Notes: generated by a model not told the origin, from the sequence alone. Counted from the stretch's first letter, positions 40,670 to 53,000 are shown. The stretch: 64,000 nt of DNA from Pseudomonas xantholysinigenes (GCF_014268885.2 NZ_CP077095.1:3937001-4001000); one strand, 5' to 3'. Made by a program: numbers and translations.

Positions 40670-41557
40670 ATGAACCACCGCACTGCCCTCGGCGCCCTGC
40701 ATATCGGCGCGCTGTTCTTCGGCCTGACCGGCGTCTTCGGCAAGCTGGCCGCCAGCGCCAGCCCCTCGATCATCGTCTTCGGCCGCGCCGCCTTCGCCGT
40801 GCTCGCCCTGGGCCTGTTCGCCAGCCTGGCCCGCCAGGCCTGGACGCCACTGCGTGGCCAGGACCTGCGCCGCCTGCTGCTCGGCGGCGTGCTGCTGGCC
40901 GGGCACTGGGTGAGTTTCTTCATCGCGGTCAAGGTCGGCGGCGTGGCCATCGCCACCCTCGGTTTCGCCAGTTTCCCAGCTTTCACGGTGATCCTCGAAG
41001 GCCTGCTGTTCCGCGAGCGCATTCGCCGCAACGAAGCGCTGCTGGTCATCCTGGTGAGCATCGGCCTGGTGCTGGTCACCCCAGCGTTCGACTTGGCCAG
41101 CGAGGCCACCAGCGGCCTGCTCTGGGCGTTGCTGTCGGGCCTGCTGTTCTCGCTGCTGTCGTTGACCAACCGCGCCGGCTCCGGGCGTCTGCCGGCGGTA
41201 CAGGCGGCGCTGTGGCAGAACCTGGTGGTAAGCCTGTGCCTGCTGCCTTTCGCCGCCCCCGGCCTGGGTGCCGTGGCACCGCTGGATTGGCTGTGGATCG
41301 CCCTGCTCGGCATTTTCTGCACCGGCGTGGCCCACAGCCTGTTCGTCGCCAGCCTGGCGGTGATCAAGGCACGCACCGCGGCGGTGGTGTTCGCCATGGA
41401 GCCGGTCTACGGCATCGCCGTGGCCTGGGTGGTGTTCGCCGAAACCCCGACCTTGCGCATGCTCGCTGGCGGCGCGCTGATCATCTTCGCCATCGTGCTG
41501 TCCAGCCGCCTGGCCGCCGAACAGCCCGCCCGCCAAGCCGTGGCCGAAGGCACCTGA
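40670..41557 (+). CDS. EamA/DMT-family metabolite exporter
   Basis: A 295-residue integral membrane protein with about ten helices in two EamA repeats, starting MNHRTALGALHIGALFFGLT. The repeats end at RERIRRNEALLVILVSIGLVLV and FAETPTLRMLAGGALIIFAIV. AAGGA lies six bases before the ATG. Substrate unknown. It ends one base before the convergent SelT-family gene ends, with no space between. Confidence 0.88.
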   Translation: MNHRTALGALHIGALFFGLTGVFGKLAASASPSIIVFGRAAFAVLALGLFASLARQAWTPLRGQDLRRLLLGGVLLAGHWVSFFIAVKVGGVAIATLGFASFPAFTVILEGLLFRERIRRNEALLVILVSIGLVLVTPAFDLASEATSGLLWALLSGLLFSLLSLTNRAGSGRLPAVQAALWQNLVVSLCLLPFAAPGLGAVAPLDWLWIALLGIFCTGVAHSLFVASLAVIKARTAAVVFAMEPVYGIAVAWVVFAETPTLRMLAGGALIIFAIVLSSRLAAEQPARQAVAEGT

Positions 41558-41839
41558 TCAACGATCGTTGTGACCGAGGTCGCGCTGCGGGTCGATCTGG
41601 TCACGCACTCGCTGCTTGAGCACCTTGGCCTCGGGGAAGCCGCCATCGGCCTTGCGCTCCCAGATCTGCACACCGTCGCAGGTGATGTGAAACACCCCGC
41701 CCGTGGCAGGGGCCAGGGCCACCTGGCCCAAGTCGTCGGCAAAGGTGCTGAGCAACTCCTGGGCCAGCCAGGCGGCGCGCAGTAACCATTGGCACTGGGT
41801 GCAATACGTGATGACAATTTGCGGCTTGTTGTCGGCCAT
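41558..41839 (-). CDS. SelT/SelW/SelH (Rdx) family protein
   Basis: A 93-residue thioredoxin-like-fold protein. The redox motif is CTQC near the start (ITYCTQCQWLLRAAWLAQELL), with cysteine where eukaryotic members have selenocysteine. GVFHITCDGVQIWERKADGGFPE is the conserved C-terminal half. Role in redox control is assumed from the family. Its stop codon abuts that of the EamA gene. Confidence 0.92.
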   Translation of the reverse strand: MADNKPQIVITYCTQCQWLLRAAWLAQELLSTFADDLGQVALAPATGGVFHITCDGVQIWERKADGGFPEAKVLKQRVRDQIDPQRDLGHNDR

Positions 41840-41904
41840 GTCGGCGAACTCCGTGGGAAGGGCCGCTTATACTAGCGGTCTTTACCCCAGGTTTGAGACT
41901 CACG

Positions 41905-44088
41905 ATGCGTCGCTTGCTGTTCTGCTTCCTGTTGCTCACCTCTTTCATCGCGCAGGCTACCGAAGCGGCCCGGCCGAAGATCGGCCTGGTGCTGTCCGGC
42001 GGCGCCGCCCGGGGCCTGGCGCATATCGGCGTGCTCAAGGCCCTCGAGGAACAAGGCGTGCGTATCGATGCCATCGCCGGCACCAGCATGGGCGCGGTGG
42101 TCGGCGGGCTGTACGCCTCCGGCTACAGCATCGCCGAGCTGGAGAAACTGGCCACCACCCTCGACTGGCAACAGGCGCTGTCCGACGCCCCGCCACGCAA
42201 GGATGTACCGTTCCGGCGCAAGCAGGACGACCGTGATTTCCTGGTCAAGCAGAAGCTGAGCTTTCGCGACGACGGCAGCCTGGGGCTGCCGCTGGGGGTG
42301 ATCCAGGGCCAGAACCTGGCTCTGCTGCTGGAAAGCAAGCTGGCCCACACTGCCGACATCCGCGACTTCGATAAACTACCGATCCCGTTTCGCGCCGTGG
42401 CCACCGATATCACCAGCGGCGAGAAAGTGGTGTTTCGCCGTGGCCACCTGCCCCAGGTAATCCGCGCCAGCATGTCGATCCCAGCGGTGTTCGCCCCGGT
42501 GGAACTGGACGGCCGCCTGCTGGTGGACGGCGGCATGACCGATAACATCCCGCTGGACGTGGTACGCGAGATGGGCGTGGACCTGGCCATCGTCGTCGAC
42601 ATCGGCACCCCGCTGCGCAACCGCAAGCAACTGGCCACGGTGGTGGATGTGCTCAACCAGTCGATCACCCTGATGACCCGGCGTAACTCCGAAGAGCAAC
42701 TGGCCAGCCTGCGCCGCGAGGACATCCTGGTCCAGCCGCCGCTGGCCGCCTTCGGCGTCACCGACTTTGGCCGCGCCCAGGACATGATCGACGCCGGCTA
42801 CCGCGCCACCCGCAACCTCGACCCGCGCCTGCTGGCGCTGCGCCAGCCCGAAGGCGACGCCAACCTGGCGGTGGCCCGCTCGCCGCGCCAACGCACGCCA
42901 ATGATCACCGCGATCAAAGTGGAGAACGACTCCAAGGTCAGCGACGATGTGATTCGCTACTACATCCGCCAGCCCATCGGCGAACCGCTGGACCTCGGCC
43001 GGTTGCAAACCGACATGGGCACCCTGTACGGGCTCGACTACTTCGATCAGGTGCAGTACCGGGTGGTGCACAAGGGCGAGGACAACACCCTGGTGATCAA
43101 CGCCCGTGGCCGCCGCGGCGGCACCGACTACCTGCGCCTGGGGCTGAACCTGTCCGACGACCTGCGCGGCGACAGCGCCTTCAACCTCGGCGCCAGCTAT
43201 CGGGTCAATGGCATCAACCGCCTAGGCGCCGAGTGGCTGACCCGGGCGCAGATCGGCGACGAACAGGAACTGTACAGCGAGTTCTACCAACCCCTGGATG
43301 TCGGCTCGCGGTATTTCATCGCGCCGTACCTGGCCCTCGGTTCGCAGAATGTCGAGGCAACCCTCGACAACGACCCGGTGGCCGAGTACCGCCTCGAACG
43401 CTATGGCTTCGGCCTCAATGTCGGCCGGCAGATCGGCACCTACGGCGAGGTACGCCTGGGCGTGGGCAAGGCCTGGGGCAACGCCGAAGTGCGCATCGGC
43501 GACCAGGACCTGCCCAAGGTCAGCTTCAACGAAGGCTTCTACGAGCTCAAGTACTCGTTCGACACCTTCGACAACGTGTACTTCCCCCACAGCGGCGAGG
43601 ACATCGGCCTGACCGTGCGCAAGTACGATCGCTCGCTGGATTCGGACCAGGACTACCGGCAATGGCTGGTCAACCTGGACAAGGCCATCAGCAGCGGGCC
43701 GAATACCCTGGTGCTGGGCGGGCGCTACGGGCGCACCCTGGATGAGGCCGAGGTGGTCACTTCAAGCTTCGTGTTCGGTGGCGCGCGGCAACTGTCGGGC
43801 TTCCGCCAGGACTCGATTTCCGGGCAGAACATGAGCCTGCTGCGCATGGTCTATTACCGTCGGCTGACGCCACGGGCTTACCTGCCGCTGGACTTCCCGC
43901 TGTACCTGGGCGGCTCGCTGGAACGTGGGCGGGCGTGGAACAACGACAACGAGTTCGACAGTGGCTATATCAACGCGGCGAGCATCTTCCTCGGGCTGGA
44001 AACGCCGCTGGGGCCGCTGAACCTGAGCTATGGGGCCAACGATGCCCATGAAAAGGCGGTGTACCTTAACTTGGGGCATACCTTCTAA
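41905..44088 (+). CDS. plpD: PlpD-like patatin autotransporter (type Vd)
   Basis: A 727-residue secreted lipase fused to its own outer-membrane barrel. After a signal peptide (MRRLLFCFLLLTSFIAQATEA) comes a patatin domain with the oxyanion motif GGAARG (32-37), nucleophile Ser61 in GTSMG and the partner Asp208 in DGGMTDN. A POTRA domain (about 325-400, TAIKVENDSKVSDDVIRYYI) precedes a 16-strand-type barrel ending LNLGHTF with terminal Phe. P. aeruginosa PlpD has the same layout and size (728 residues). It is a phospholipase-type enzyme likely released or displayed on the cell surface. ATG at 41905 is chosen over the upstream TTG at 41893. Confidence 0.93.
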   Translation: MRRLLFCFLLLTSFIAQATEAARPKIGLVLSGGAARGLAHIGVLKALEEQGVRIDAIAGTSMGAVVGGLYASGYSIAELEKLATTLDWQQALSDAPPRKDVPFRRKQDDRDFLVKQKLSFRDDGSLGLPLGVIQGQNLALLLESKLAHTADIRDFDKLPIPFRAVATDITSGEKVVFRRGHLPQVIRASMSIPAVFAPVELDGRLLVDGGMTDNIPLDVVREMGVDLAIVVDIGTPLRNRKQLATVVDVLNQSITLMTRRNSEEQLASLRREDILVQPPLAAFGVTDFGRAQDMIDAGYRATRNLDPRLLALRQPEGDANLAVARSPRQRTPMITAIKVENDSKVSDDVIRYYIRQPIGEPLDLGRLQTDMGTLYGLDYFDQVQYRVVHKGEDNTLVINARGRRGGTDYLRLGLNLSDDLRGDSAFNLGASYRVNGINRLGAEWLTRAQIGDEQELYSEFYQPLDVGSRYFIAPYLALGSQNVEATLDNDPVAEYRLERYGFGLNVGRQIGTYGEVRLGVGKAWGNAEVRIGDQDLPKVSFNEGFYELKYSFDTFDNVYFPHSGEDIGLTVRKYDRSLDSDQDYRQWLVNLDKAISSGPNTLVLGGRYGRTLDEAEVVTSSFVFGGARQLSGFRQDSISGQNMSLLRMVYYRRLTPRAYLPLDFPLYLGGSLERGRAWNNDNEFDSGYINAASIFLGLETPLGPLNLSYGANDAHEKAVYLNLGHTF

Positions 44089-44196
44089 GCTGCAAGCTGC
44101 AAGCTGCAAGCTGCAAGAAAAAGCGGATCGCGTAGGTACACAGATCCGCTTTTTCTTGAAGCTTGAAGCTTGCGGCTTGCAGCTTGCAGCTTGCGC
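44087..44196. repeat. AAGCTGC heptamer repeat with embedded terminator
   Basis: AAGCTGC is repeated four times in tandem (44087-44114), starting inside the plpD stop codon. The complementary arm (AGCTTGAAGCTTGCGGCTTG...) lies at 44160-44196. The two arms flank the hairpin below. The same motif family recurs at 35545-35640. Confidence 0.75.
44118..44154. terminator. Bidirectional terminator between plpD and the MarR gene
   Basis: AAAAAGCGGATC / GATCCGCTTTTT, a 12-bp stem with A-run and T-run on its two sides. It separates two convergent genes. Confidence 0.88.
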
Positions 44197-44202
44197 CTGC
44201 TA

Positions 44203-44640
44203 TCAGGACTTCTCGAGATTATCGAGAATCTTCGCATGCACGCGCATGCACACTTCCATGTCAGCCTCGTCTATGCCGGTGAACAGCTCGAGGCGCAAGG
44301 CATTGGCGATGGTCTCGATCTGCTCGATCAAAGGCTTGGCCGGTGGGCACAGCAGGATCTTCTTGGCCCGGCGGTCTTCCATCACCGCCTGGCGCCGCAC
44401 CAGGCCCTGGCTTTCCAGGCTGTCGAGCAGGCGGGCCAGGGTTGGGCCCTCGACCCCGACGCTCTGCGCCAGCTCGCGCTGGGTCGGCGCCTCGTCAAAG
44501 CGCGCCAGGTGCAACAGCACCAGCCAGCGTGCCTGCGAAAGGTTGAGCCCGGCCAGGCGGCGATCCAGTTCGGCACGCCAGCCCCGGGACATCTGGGCCA
44601 GCTGCATGCCGAAGCGGTGTTGGTTGTCGGTCAAGGGCAT
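44203..44640 (-). CDS. MarR-family regulator
   Basis: A 145-residue winged-helix repressor of the SlyA/MarR type. LNLSQARWLVLLHLARFDEAP begins the DNA-binding domain, with the recognition region QRELAQSVGVEGPTLARLLDSLESQGLVRR and a wing MEDRRAKKILL. ATG at 44638-44640 is the likely start; an in-frame ATG two codons earlier exists. Operator-like palindromes lie 21-40 bp upstream, so it is probably autoregulated. No other target is obvious in the window. Confidence 0.9.
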   Translation of the reverse strand: MPLTDNQHRFGMQLAQMSRGWRAELDRRLAGLNLSQARWLVLLHLARFDEAPTQRELAQSVGVEGPTLARLLDSLESQGLVRRQAVMEDRRAKKILLCPPAKPLIEQIETIANALRLELFTGIDEADMEVCMRVHAKILDNLEKS

Positions 44641-44660
44641 AAGCAACTCAATAAACAGAA

Positions 44661-44680
44661 CTAATTATTAGTCAGCTAAT
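44661..44680. promoter_or_regulatory. MarR-type operator
   Basis: CTAAT-T-ATTAG and ATTAG-TCAG-CTAAT overlap, giving three half-sites of CTAAT/ATTAG in 20 bp, AT-rich against the GC-rich surroundings. It sits just upstream of the MarR gene. MarR proteins bind such palindromes; binding here is inferred. Confidence 0.7.
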
Positions 44681-44778
44681 CATGCCCTTGCCGATCCGGC
44701 AAGGCTCAGTGCCGAGGAAATCGCTGAGAATCGTGTAAGGGCATGACAAAGATCATCAATTGGCACAAATGCCGGCGA

Positions 44779-46926
<2,148 letters not shown>

Positions 46927-47171
46927 TTGCCACTCCAAAATCGCCGTACCATCCTGGACTCAGGCTGGACGATAAATCCGCCGCGCACACACCGAATGCG
47001 TAAGCGGTTTTTGCCGGCTGGCGCGAAAATCGCCAGCCGGCACGAAAAACCGCAGAGTATACCCGACTGCCACGCCCCCCGGCATGCCCCGGTGACAGAC
47101 GTTCCCTTTGCCCTGGAAAGCCTGCAAGGTGCTAGAATTCAGCATCGTTTATTCCCCAAGGTAGCCCTGTA

Positions 47172-47759
47172 ATGTCCTTCGCCGAGCAACTGACCCGCCT
47201 GCAAGCCTTCCTCGACGCCGATGAGCTGCACGAAGAAGCGCTGGACTACGTCGCCGCCCACGGCTACCTGACCGCGCTGTCGATCTGCTCGGAGGAAGTA
47301 CCAGAACGCGAATGGATCGACGCCCTGTTCGCCGAAGAACCCCACTACGCCAGCGATGCCCAGCGCACCGAGATCGAGGCCACCCTGGTTGCGCTCAAGG
47401 GCCACATCGCCCGTCAGCTGGCCAGCGACGAGGAGTTCGACCTGCCCTGTGAGCTGGACCTGACCGACGAGCCGGACGATTCCGACCTGCGCGGCTGGTG
47501 CATCGGCTTCATGGAGGGCGTGTTCCTGCGTGAAGAGGCCTGGTTCGAGAACGCCGAGGAAGAAGTCAGCGAAATGCTCCTGCCGATCATGGTCGGTTCG
47601 GGCCTGTTCGACGAACAGCCGGAATTCGCCGACATTGCCAGCAACGCCAACCTGCAGGACGACATGATCGTGCAGATCCCCGAGGCGTTGAGCGCGCTGT
47701 TCCTGCTGCTGCACGCGCCGGAAGAAAAGCCTGCCCTGCTCAAGCCGCGCCACCACTGA
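47172..47759 (+). CDS. YecA/YgfB (UPF0149) family protein
   Basis: A 195-residue acidic helical protein of the UPF0149 family. Typical patterns: LDADELHEEALDYVAAHGYLTAL, LRGWCIGFMEGVFLREE and LPIMVGSGLFDEQPEF. The C-terminal SEC-C metal-binding motif of longer YecA proteins is absent. Function unknown. It is followed by the ybaN-like gene after six bases, suggesting one transcript. Confidence 0.9.
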   Translation: MSFAEQLTRLQAFLDADELHEEALDYVAAHGYLTALSICSEEVPEREWIDALFAEEPHYASDAQRTEIEATLVALKGHIARQLASDEEFDLPCELDLTDEPDDSDLRGWCIGFMEGVFLREEAWFENAEEEVSEMLLPIMVGSGLFDEQPEFADIASNANLQDDMIVQIPEALSALFLLLHAPEEKPALLKPRHH

Positions 47760-47765
47760 TCAGCG

Positions 47766-48131
47766 GTGGTGCGCTACCTGCTGCTGGCCGTCGGCTGGCT
47801 CAGCGTCGCGCTGGGGGTCGTGGGGATCTTCCTGCCGGTACTGCCCACTACCCCATTCCTGCTGCTCGCGGCGGCCTGCTTTGCCCGCAGTTCGCCGCGT
47901 TTTCATGCCTGGCTGGTCAACCACCCGAAGCTCGGGCCGTGGATCCGCGACTATCTCAGCGGCGAGGGCATCCCGCTCAAAGGCAAGGTCTACGCCATTG
48001 GCCTGATGTGGGCGAGCATCGGCCTGTCCTGCTACCTGGTGCCGTTGTTCTGGGCACGCGTGTTCATGCTGAGCAGCGCGGTACTGGTCAGCGCCTGGAT
48101 CCTCAAGCAGAAGACCCTGCAGCGACCGTAG
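47766..48131 (+). CDS. YbaN-like DUF454 membrane protein
   Basis: A 121-residue inner-membrane protein of the DUF454 family: LLAVGWLSVALGVVGIFLPVLPTTPFLLLAAACFARSSPRFHAWL is the diagnostic pattern, followed by KVYAIGLMWASIGLSCYLVP. Three to four hydrophobic segments. The start is GTG at 47766 or the next GTG at 47769; both give the family N-terminus. It ends 16 bp before the REP array. Confidence 0.88.
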   Translation: MVRYLLLAVGWLSVALGVVGIFLPVLPTTPFLLLAAACFARSSPRFHAWLVNHPKLGPWIRDYLSGEGIPLKGKVYAIGLMWASIGLSCYLVPLFWARVFMLSSAVLVSAWILKQKTLQRP

Positions 48132-48147
48132 CGAGCACAATACTTAT

Positions 48148-50049
48148 CCTGTGGGAGCGGGCTTGCCCGCGAAGCAGGCAACGCGGTGCCTGGCACCGGC
48201 TATGCCGGTGTTCGCGGCTGAAGCCGCTCCCACAGCGACCGCGCCGACCTCAGGGCATGCACCACACCTGTGGGAGCGGGCTTGCCCGCGAAGCAGGCGA
48301 CGCGGTACCTGGCACCGGCTACGCTGGTGTTCGCAGCTGAAGCCGCTCCCACAGCGACCGCGCCACCCTCAGGGCATGCACCACACCTGTGGGAGCGGGC
48401 CTGCCCGCGAAGCAAGCGACGCGGTGCCTGGCACCGGCTGTGCCGGTGTTCGCGGCTGAAGCCGCTCCCACAGGGACCGCGCCGACCTCGGGGCATGCCC
48501 CACACCTGTGGGAGCGGGTTTACCCGCGAAGCAAGCGACGCGGTGCCTGGCACCGGCTGCGCCGGTGTTCGCGGCTTCCCACAGGGACCGCGCCGACCTC
48601 GGGGCATGCCCCACACCTGTGGGAGCGGGCTTGCCCGCGAAGCAAGCGACGCGGTGCCTGGCACCGGCTACGCTGGTGTTCGCAGCTGAAGCCGCTCCCA
48701 CAGCGACCGCGCCACCCTCAGGGCATGCACCACACCTGTGGGAGCGGGCCTGCCCGCGAAGCAAGCGACGCGGTGCCTGGCACCGGCTGTGCCGGTGTTC
48801 GCGGCTGAAGCCGCTCCCACAGGGACCGCGCCGACCTCGGGGCATGCCCCACACCTGTGGGAGCGGGTTTACCCGCGAAGCAAGCGACGCGGTGCCTGGC
48901 ACCGGCCGCTGCGCCGGTGTTCGCGGCTGAAGCCGCTCCCACAGGGACCGCGCCGACCTCGGGGCATGCCCCACACCTGTGGGAGCGGGTTTACCCGCGA
49001 AGCAAGCGACGCGGTGCCTGGCACCGGCTGCGCCGGTGTTCGCGGCTAAAGCCGCTCCCACAGGGACCGCGCCGACCTCGGGGCATGCCCCACACCTGTG
49101 GGAGCGGGTTTACCCGCGAAGCAAGCGACGCGGTGCCTGGCACCGGCTGCGCCGGTGTTCGCGGCTAAAGCCGCTCCCACAGGGATCGCGCCGGCCTCAG
49201 GGCATGCCCCACACCTGTGGGAGCGGGTTTACCCGCGAAGCAAGCGACGCGGTGCCTGGCACCGGCTGCGCCGGTGTTCGCGGCTAAAGCCGCTCCCACA
49301 GGGATCGCGCCGGCCTCAGGGCATGCCCCACACCTGTGGGAGCGGGTTTACCCGCGAAGCAAGCGACGCGGTGCCTGGCACCGGCTGCGCCGGTGTTCGC
49401 GGCTAAAGCCGCTCCCACAGGGATCGCGCCGGCCTCAGGGCATGCACCACACCTGTGGGAGCAGGCTTGCCCGCGAAGCAGGCGACGCGGTACCTGGCAC
49501 CGGCTACGCTGGTGTTCGCGGCTGAAGCCGCTCCCACAGGGATCGCGCCGGCCTCAGGGCATGCACCACACCTGTGGGAGCAGGCTTGCCCGCGAAGCAG
49601 GCGACGCGGTACCTGGCACCGGCTACGCTGGTGCCGCTCCCAGTGTTCATGGCTAAAGCCGCTCCCAGCACCACACCTGTGGGAGCAGGCTTGCCCGCGA
49701 AGCAGGCGACGCGGTACCTGGCACCGGCTACGCTGGTGTTCGCGGCTGAAGCCGCTCCCACAGCGACCGCGCCGGCCTCAGGGCATGCACCACACCTGTG
49801 GGAGCGGGTTTACCCGCGAAGCAGGCAACGCGGTGCCTGGCACCGGCTGTGCCGGTGTTCGCGGCTGAAGCCGCTCCCACAGGGACCGCGCCGGCCTCAG
49901 GGCATGCACCACACCTGTGGGAGCGGGTTTACCCGCGAAGCAGGCAACGCGGTGCCTGGCACCGGCTGTGCCGGTGTTCGCGGCTGAAGCCGCTCCCACA
50001 GCGGCCGCGCTAGCTTTAGCAGTTGAGCAAGACCGTTGCTCCCACAGGG
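48148..50049. repeat. Tandem array of sixteen REP-pair units (~119 bp each)
   Basis: A head-to-tail array: each unit is a CTGTGGGAGCGGGTTTACCC REP, a CGAAGCAAGCGACGCGGTGC spacer, a GCACCGGCTGCGCCGGTG hairpin, a reversed REP (TTCGCGGCTAAAGCCGCTCC) and a GGCATGCCCCACAC linker. Unit starts are near 48148, 48267, 48386, 48505, 48615, 48735, 48854, 48976, 49095, 49214, 49333, 49452, 49571, 49675, 49795 and 49914. Three units have small length changes (one lost ~10 bp, one gained 3, one lost ~15 with an insertion). It ends in the GCTTTAGCAGTTGAGCAAG tail. It lies between the ybaN-like gene and the 3' end of the adhesin gene. Confidence 0.97.
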
Positions 50050-50066
50050 AAAAGCGTAACAGCCGC

Positions 50067-53000
50067 TTACACCGTATCCACCTTCAACGAATGGTCATTG
50101 AGCATGCCGTTGATGATGGTCGCGGTGTCATGCCCCGCCGCGATCACCCCGCCGGCACCGGCCGCAACCCCGTAATGCTGGGCCAGGTCGACCCCGGCCA
50201 GGTCGATGGTCTGGGTTGGCGCGGCCCCCGCGACGCTGCTGACCTCGATGGTCGACACCACGTTGCCGCCCGTGCCGCTGACCTTGAAGTGCAGGTAGTC
50301 GTCCAGTGACGCGCTGGTGGCATTCTCGCCTTGCAGCAGCTGCGACAGGTCGAGGCGGTCGCTGCCTGGGGTGAAATCGGTCACGGTATCGTGCCCGGTA
50401 TCGCCCTTCTGCCAGACGAACACATCGTTGCCACTGCCCCCGGTCAAAGTGTCGTCGCCCCGCCCGCCAATCAGGATGTCATTGCCCGCGCCGCCCCTGA
50501 GCACATCGTTGCCCGCCCCACCATTGAGCAGGTTGTCGCCATCGTTGCCGATCAACGTGTCGTTGTAGTCCGAACCGATCAGGTTCTCGATGCCCGTCAG
50601 GGTGTCCTGCCCAGCGCCGACGGTGTTCTGTGGCCCGACATGGCCCAGGTCCACGGTCACCCCGGCAGTGGCCCGGGCGTAGCTGGCGGTGTCGTTGCCA
50701 GCGCCACCATCGAGCAGGTCGTTGCCCGGCCCGCCGATCAGCAGGTCGTTGCCGTCGCCACCGTGCAGGCTGTTGTTGCCCGCCCCCGCCACCAGCACAT
50801 CGTTGCCTGCGCCGCCATTGAGCGTGGTATCGCCGTTGCCGGCCACCAGCACATCGTCACCACTGGTGCCGGTCAGCGTGTTACCGGCCTGGTAGGTGAT
50901 GTCCACCGCGCCCGTGGCCGTGCCGCCGTGGTTGTCACTGACGGTGTAGCTGCCATGGTAGGGATCGTTGGTCGCATTGCTGTAGTCCACCACCAGGCTC
51001 AGCTTGTAGTTCTCGGCGGCCTTGCTGTTGCCGGCGGCGTTCTCGGTGTTGATCACATGGATGCTGTACACCCCGTCATGGCTCGCGGTGAAGCTGCCGC
51101 CGTCGGCGATGGTCTGGTAGCTGCCGCTGGCGTCCTTCCACTCCATCATCAGGTTGCCAGCCGGACGGTCGTGATCGAGGGTCAGGGTCTCGCCCTTGCG
51201 CAGGGTAACGGTCAGGGTGTCCTCGTCGTTGGCGTTGCTGGTACTGATCGAACCCAGGTAGCCGGCCACCACCAAGGCTGCGGTCATGCTGCCGTTGAGG
51301 CTGGTGAATTCGCTGCGCGCCAGGTCGCGGAACTGGTTCTCGCTGCGATTCTGGGTGCCGTCGAAGCTGATGGTGCGGGCCTGGGCGCCGGCGGTGAAAC
51401 CTGCGCCCTTGTCGGCGAAGTTGGTGTTGAAGGTGATCGGTGCCGCGCTCAGGCGATCATGGTCGGCATCGCTGTCGTTGGCCAGCAGGGCTTCGGCTGG
51501 CACCGTCAGCGTGGCCCCGCTGATATTGCTGATGATGTGATCGGCACCGGCCACTGGGGCGGTGTTGGTATTGATGTTCACCGTCAGGGTGGCGCTGCGG
51601 GTATCGCCGTCGTTATCGCTGGCGGTGAAGGTGAAGTGCTCCACCTGACTGCTGCCGTTGTCCTTGGGCGGGGTGTAGGTGAACTCGCCGTTGTCCATGT
51701 TCACCAGCAAGGTACCGCCCAGGCTGGTCTTGATGTTCAAGCTGTTGGTGCCGGTATCGAACATGGCCTTGTCCGCGCCACCGCTGACCGTGTAGCCACC
51801 CTGCCCACCATTGGCTTTCGGGTCGTAGGTGTAGGTGGTGCCATCGACCAGCAGCGCCTTGATGAAACCGCCGTCGGCGCCAAAGTCGCCACCGCTCATC
51901 AGGCTGCCGGTGATCGGCGCGCCCTGCACGGTGCCGGTGAGCACCGCATTGAGCTGGTTGAGGTCGGTGACCACCACCGAGTTGGTGTCGGTATGGCTGC
52001 TGCCGTCGTAGGCCAAGGGGTTGAGGTTGCCGGCATTGACACCGGTACCCATGCCGATGGCATAGGACTTGATGCCATTGTTGTCGAGGAAGGTTTCCCA
52101 GGCGGTCTCGCGCACCGCCGTCATCGAATGGCCGGAAGTCGGCTCGCCGTCCGAGAAGAAGTAGCTGATGTTCTGCGCCCCTACCAGCTTGCCGGAGGTG
52201 CTCCAGGCTTCCTGGGCCTTGGTCGCCGCCGAATCGTAGTAGGTCGAGCCATTGGCCGTGAGCCCGGCGATCAGGCTCTTGGCCTCGCTGATCGTGACCC
52301 AGACCGGGGTCTGCACCGTCGCGCCGGTGGAGAAGGTGACCACCTGGACCTTGATGTCGCCCATCTCGTCATACTTGTCGAGCAGCGCGTTGATCGCCTG
52401 CTTGGCCAGGTCCAGGCGGGTCAGGCCCGGCACACCCGAGGCGGAGTCCATGCTGCCGGACACATCGATCACCAGCAGGATGTTGGAATCCACCTGGCCC
52501 GGGGTGATGCTGCGCACCGCAGAGGCGACATTGGGCACATCGTCGACGATATTGATGGCAATGGTGCTGGTGACACTGTTGCCCAGGGCGTCGGTGGCCT
52601 TGTAGGTAAAGTACTCGTTGACGGTATTGGCACCGTCGTCGGCACCGCCCGGGGTTTTCGGCGCCGAGGTCAAGGTATAGGTGTATGAGCCATCGGCATT
52701 GAGCTGGATCTGGCCGTACTGGCCCACGGCATTGCCGACCAGGCTGTAGGTCAGCGCGCCGACACCTCCGGTGACCGATCCGACCAGGCTGCCGGACGCG
52801 GTCTCACTGCTGGAGCCCGGTTCACTGCCGGTGACGGTGCCCGCAGCCAGGTCGTTGCCATCCTTGAACAGATCCAAGGCCTTCTCGTAGACAGTGACAT
52901 CGTTGTCGACAGCCGCCACCAGCTTGCTGTCCTGGACATTGATGGTCAGGGTGGTGGTGCTCTCGTCGCCGTCGGCATCGCGAATGGTGTAGACGAACAC

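Noticed and set aside
48151..50013. Many overlapping 70-140-codon ORFs through the REP array
   Set aside because: They only reflect repeated GC-rich palindromes read in several frames; the 119-bp period is not a multiple of three and no start signals exist.
48148..50049. CRISPR array
   Set aside because: Repeats are ~119 bp and contiguous, with internal palindromes and no unique spacers or cas genes.
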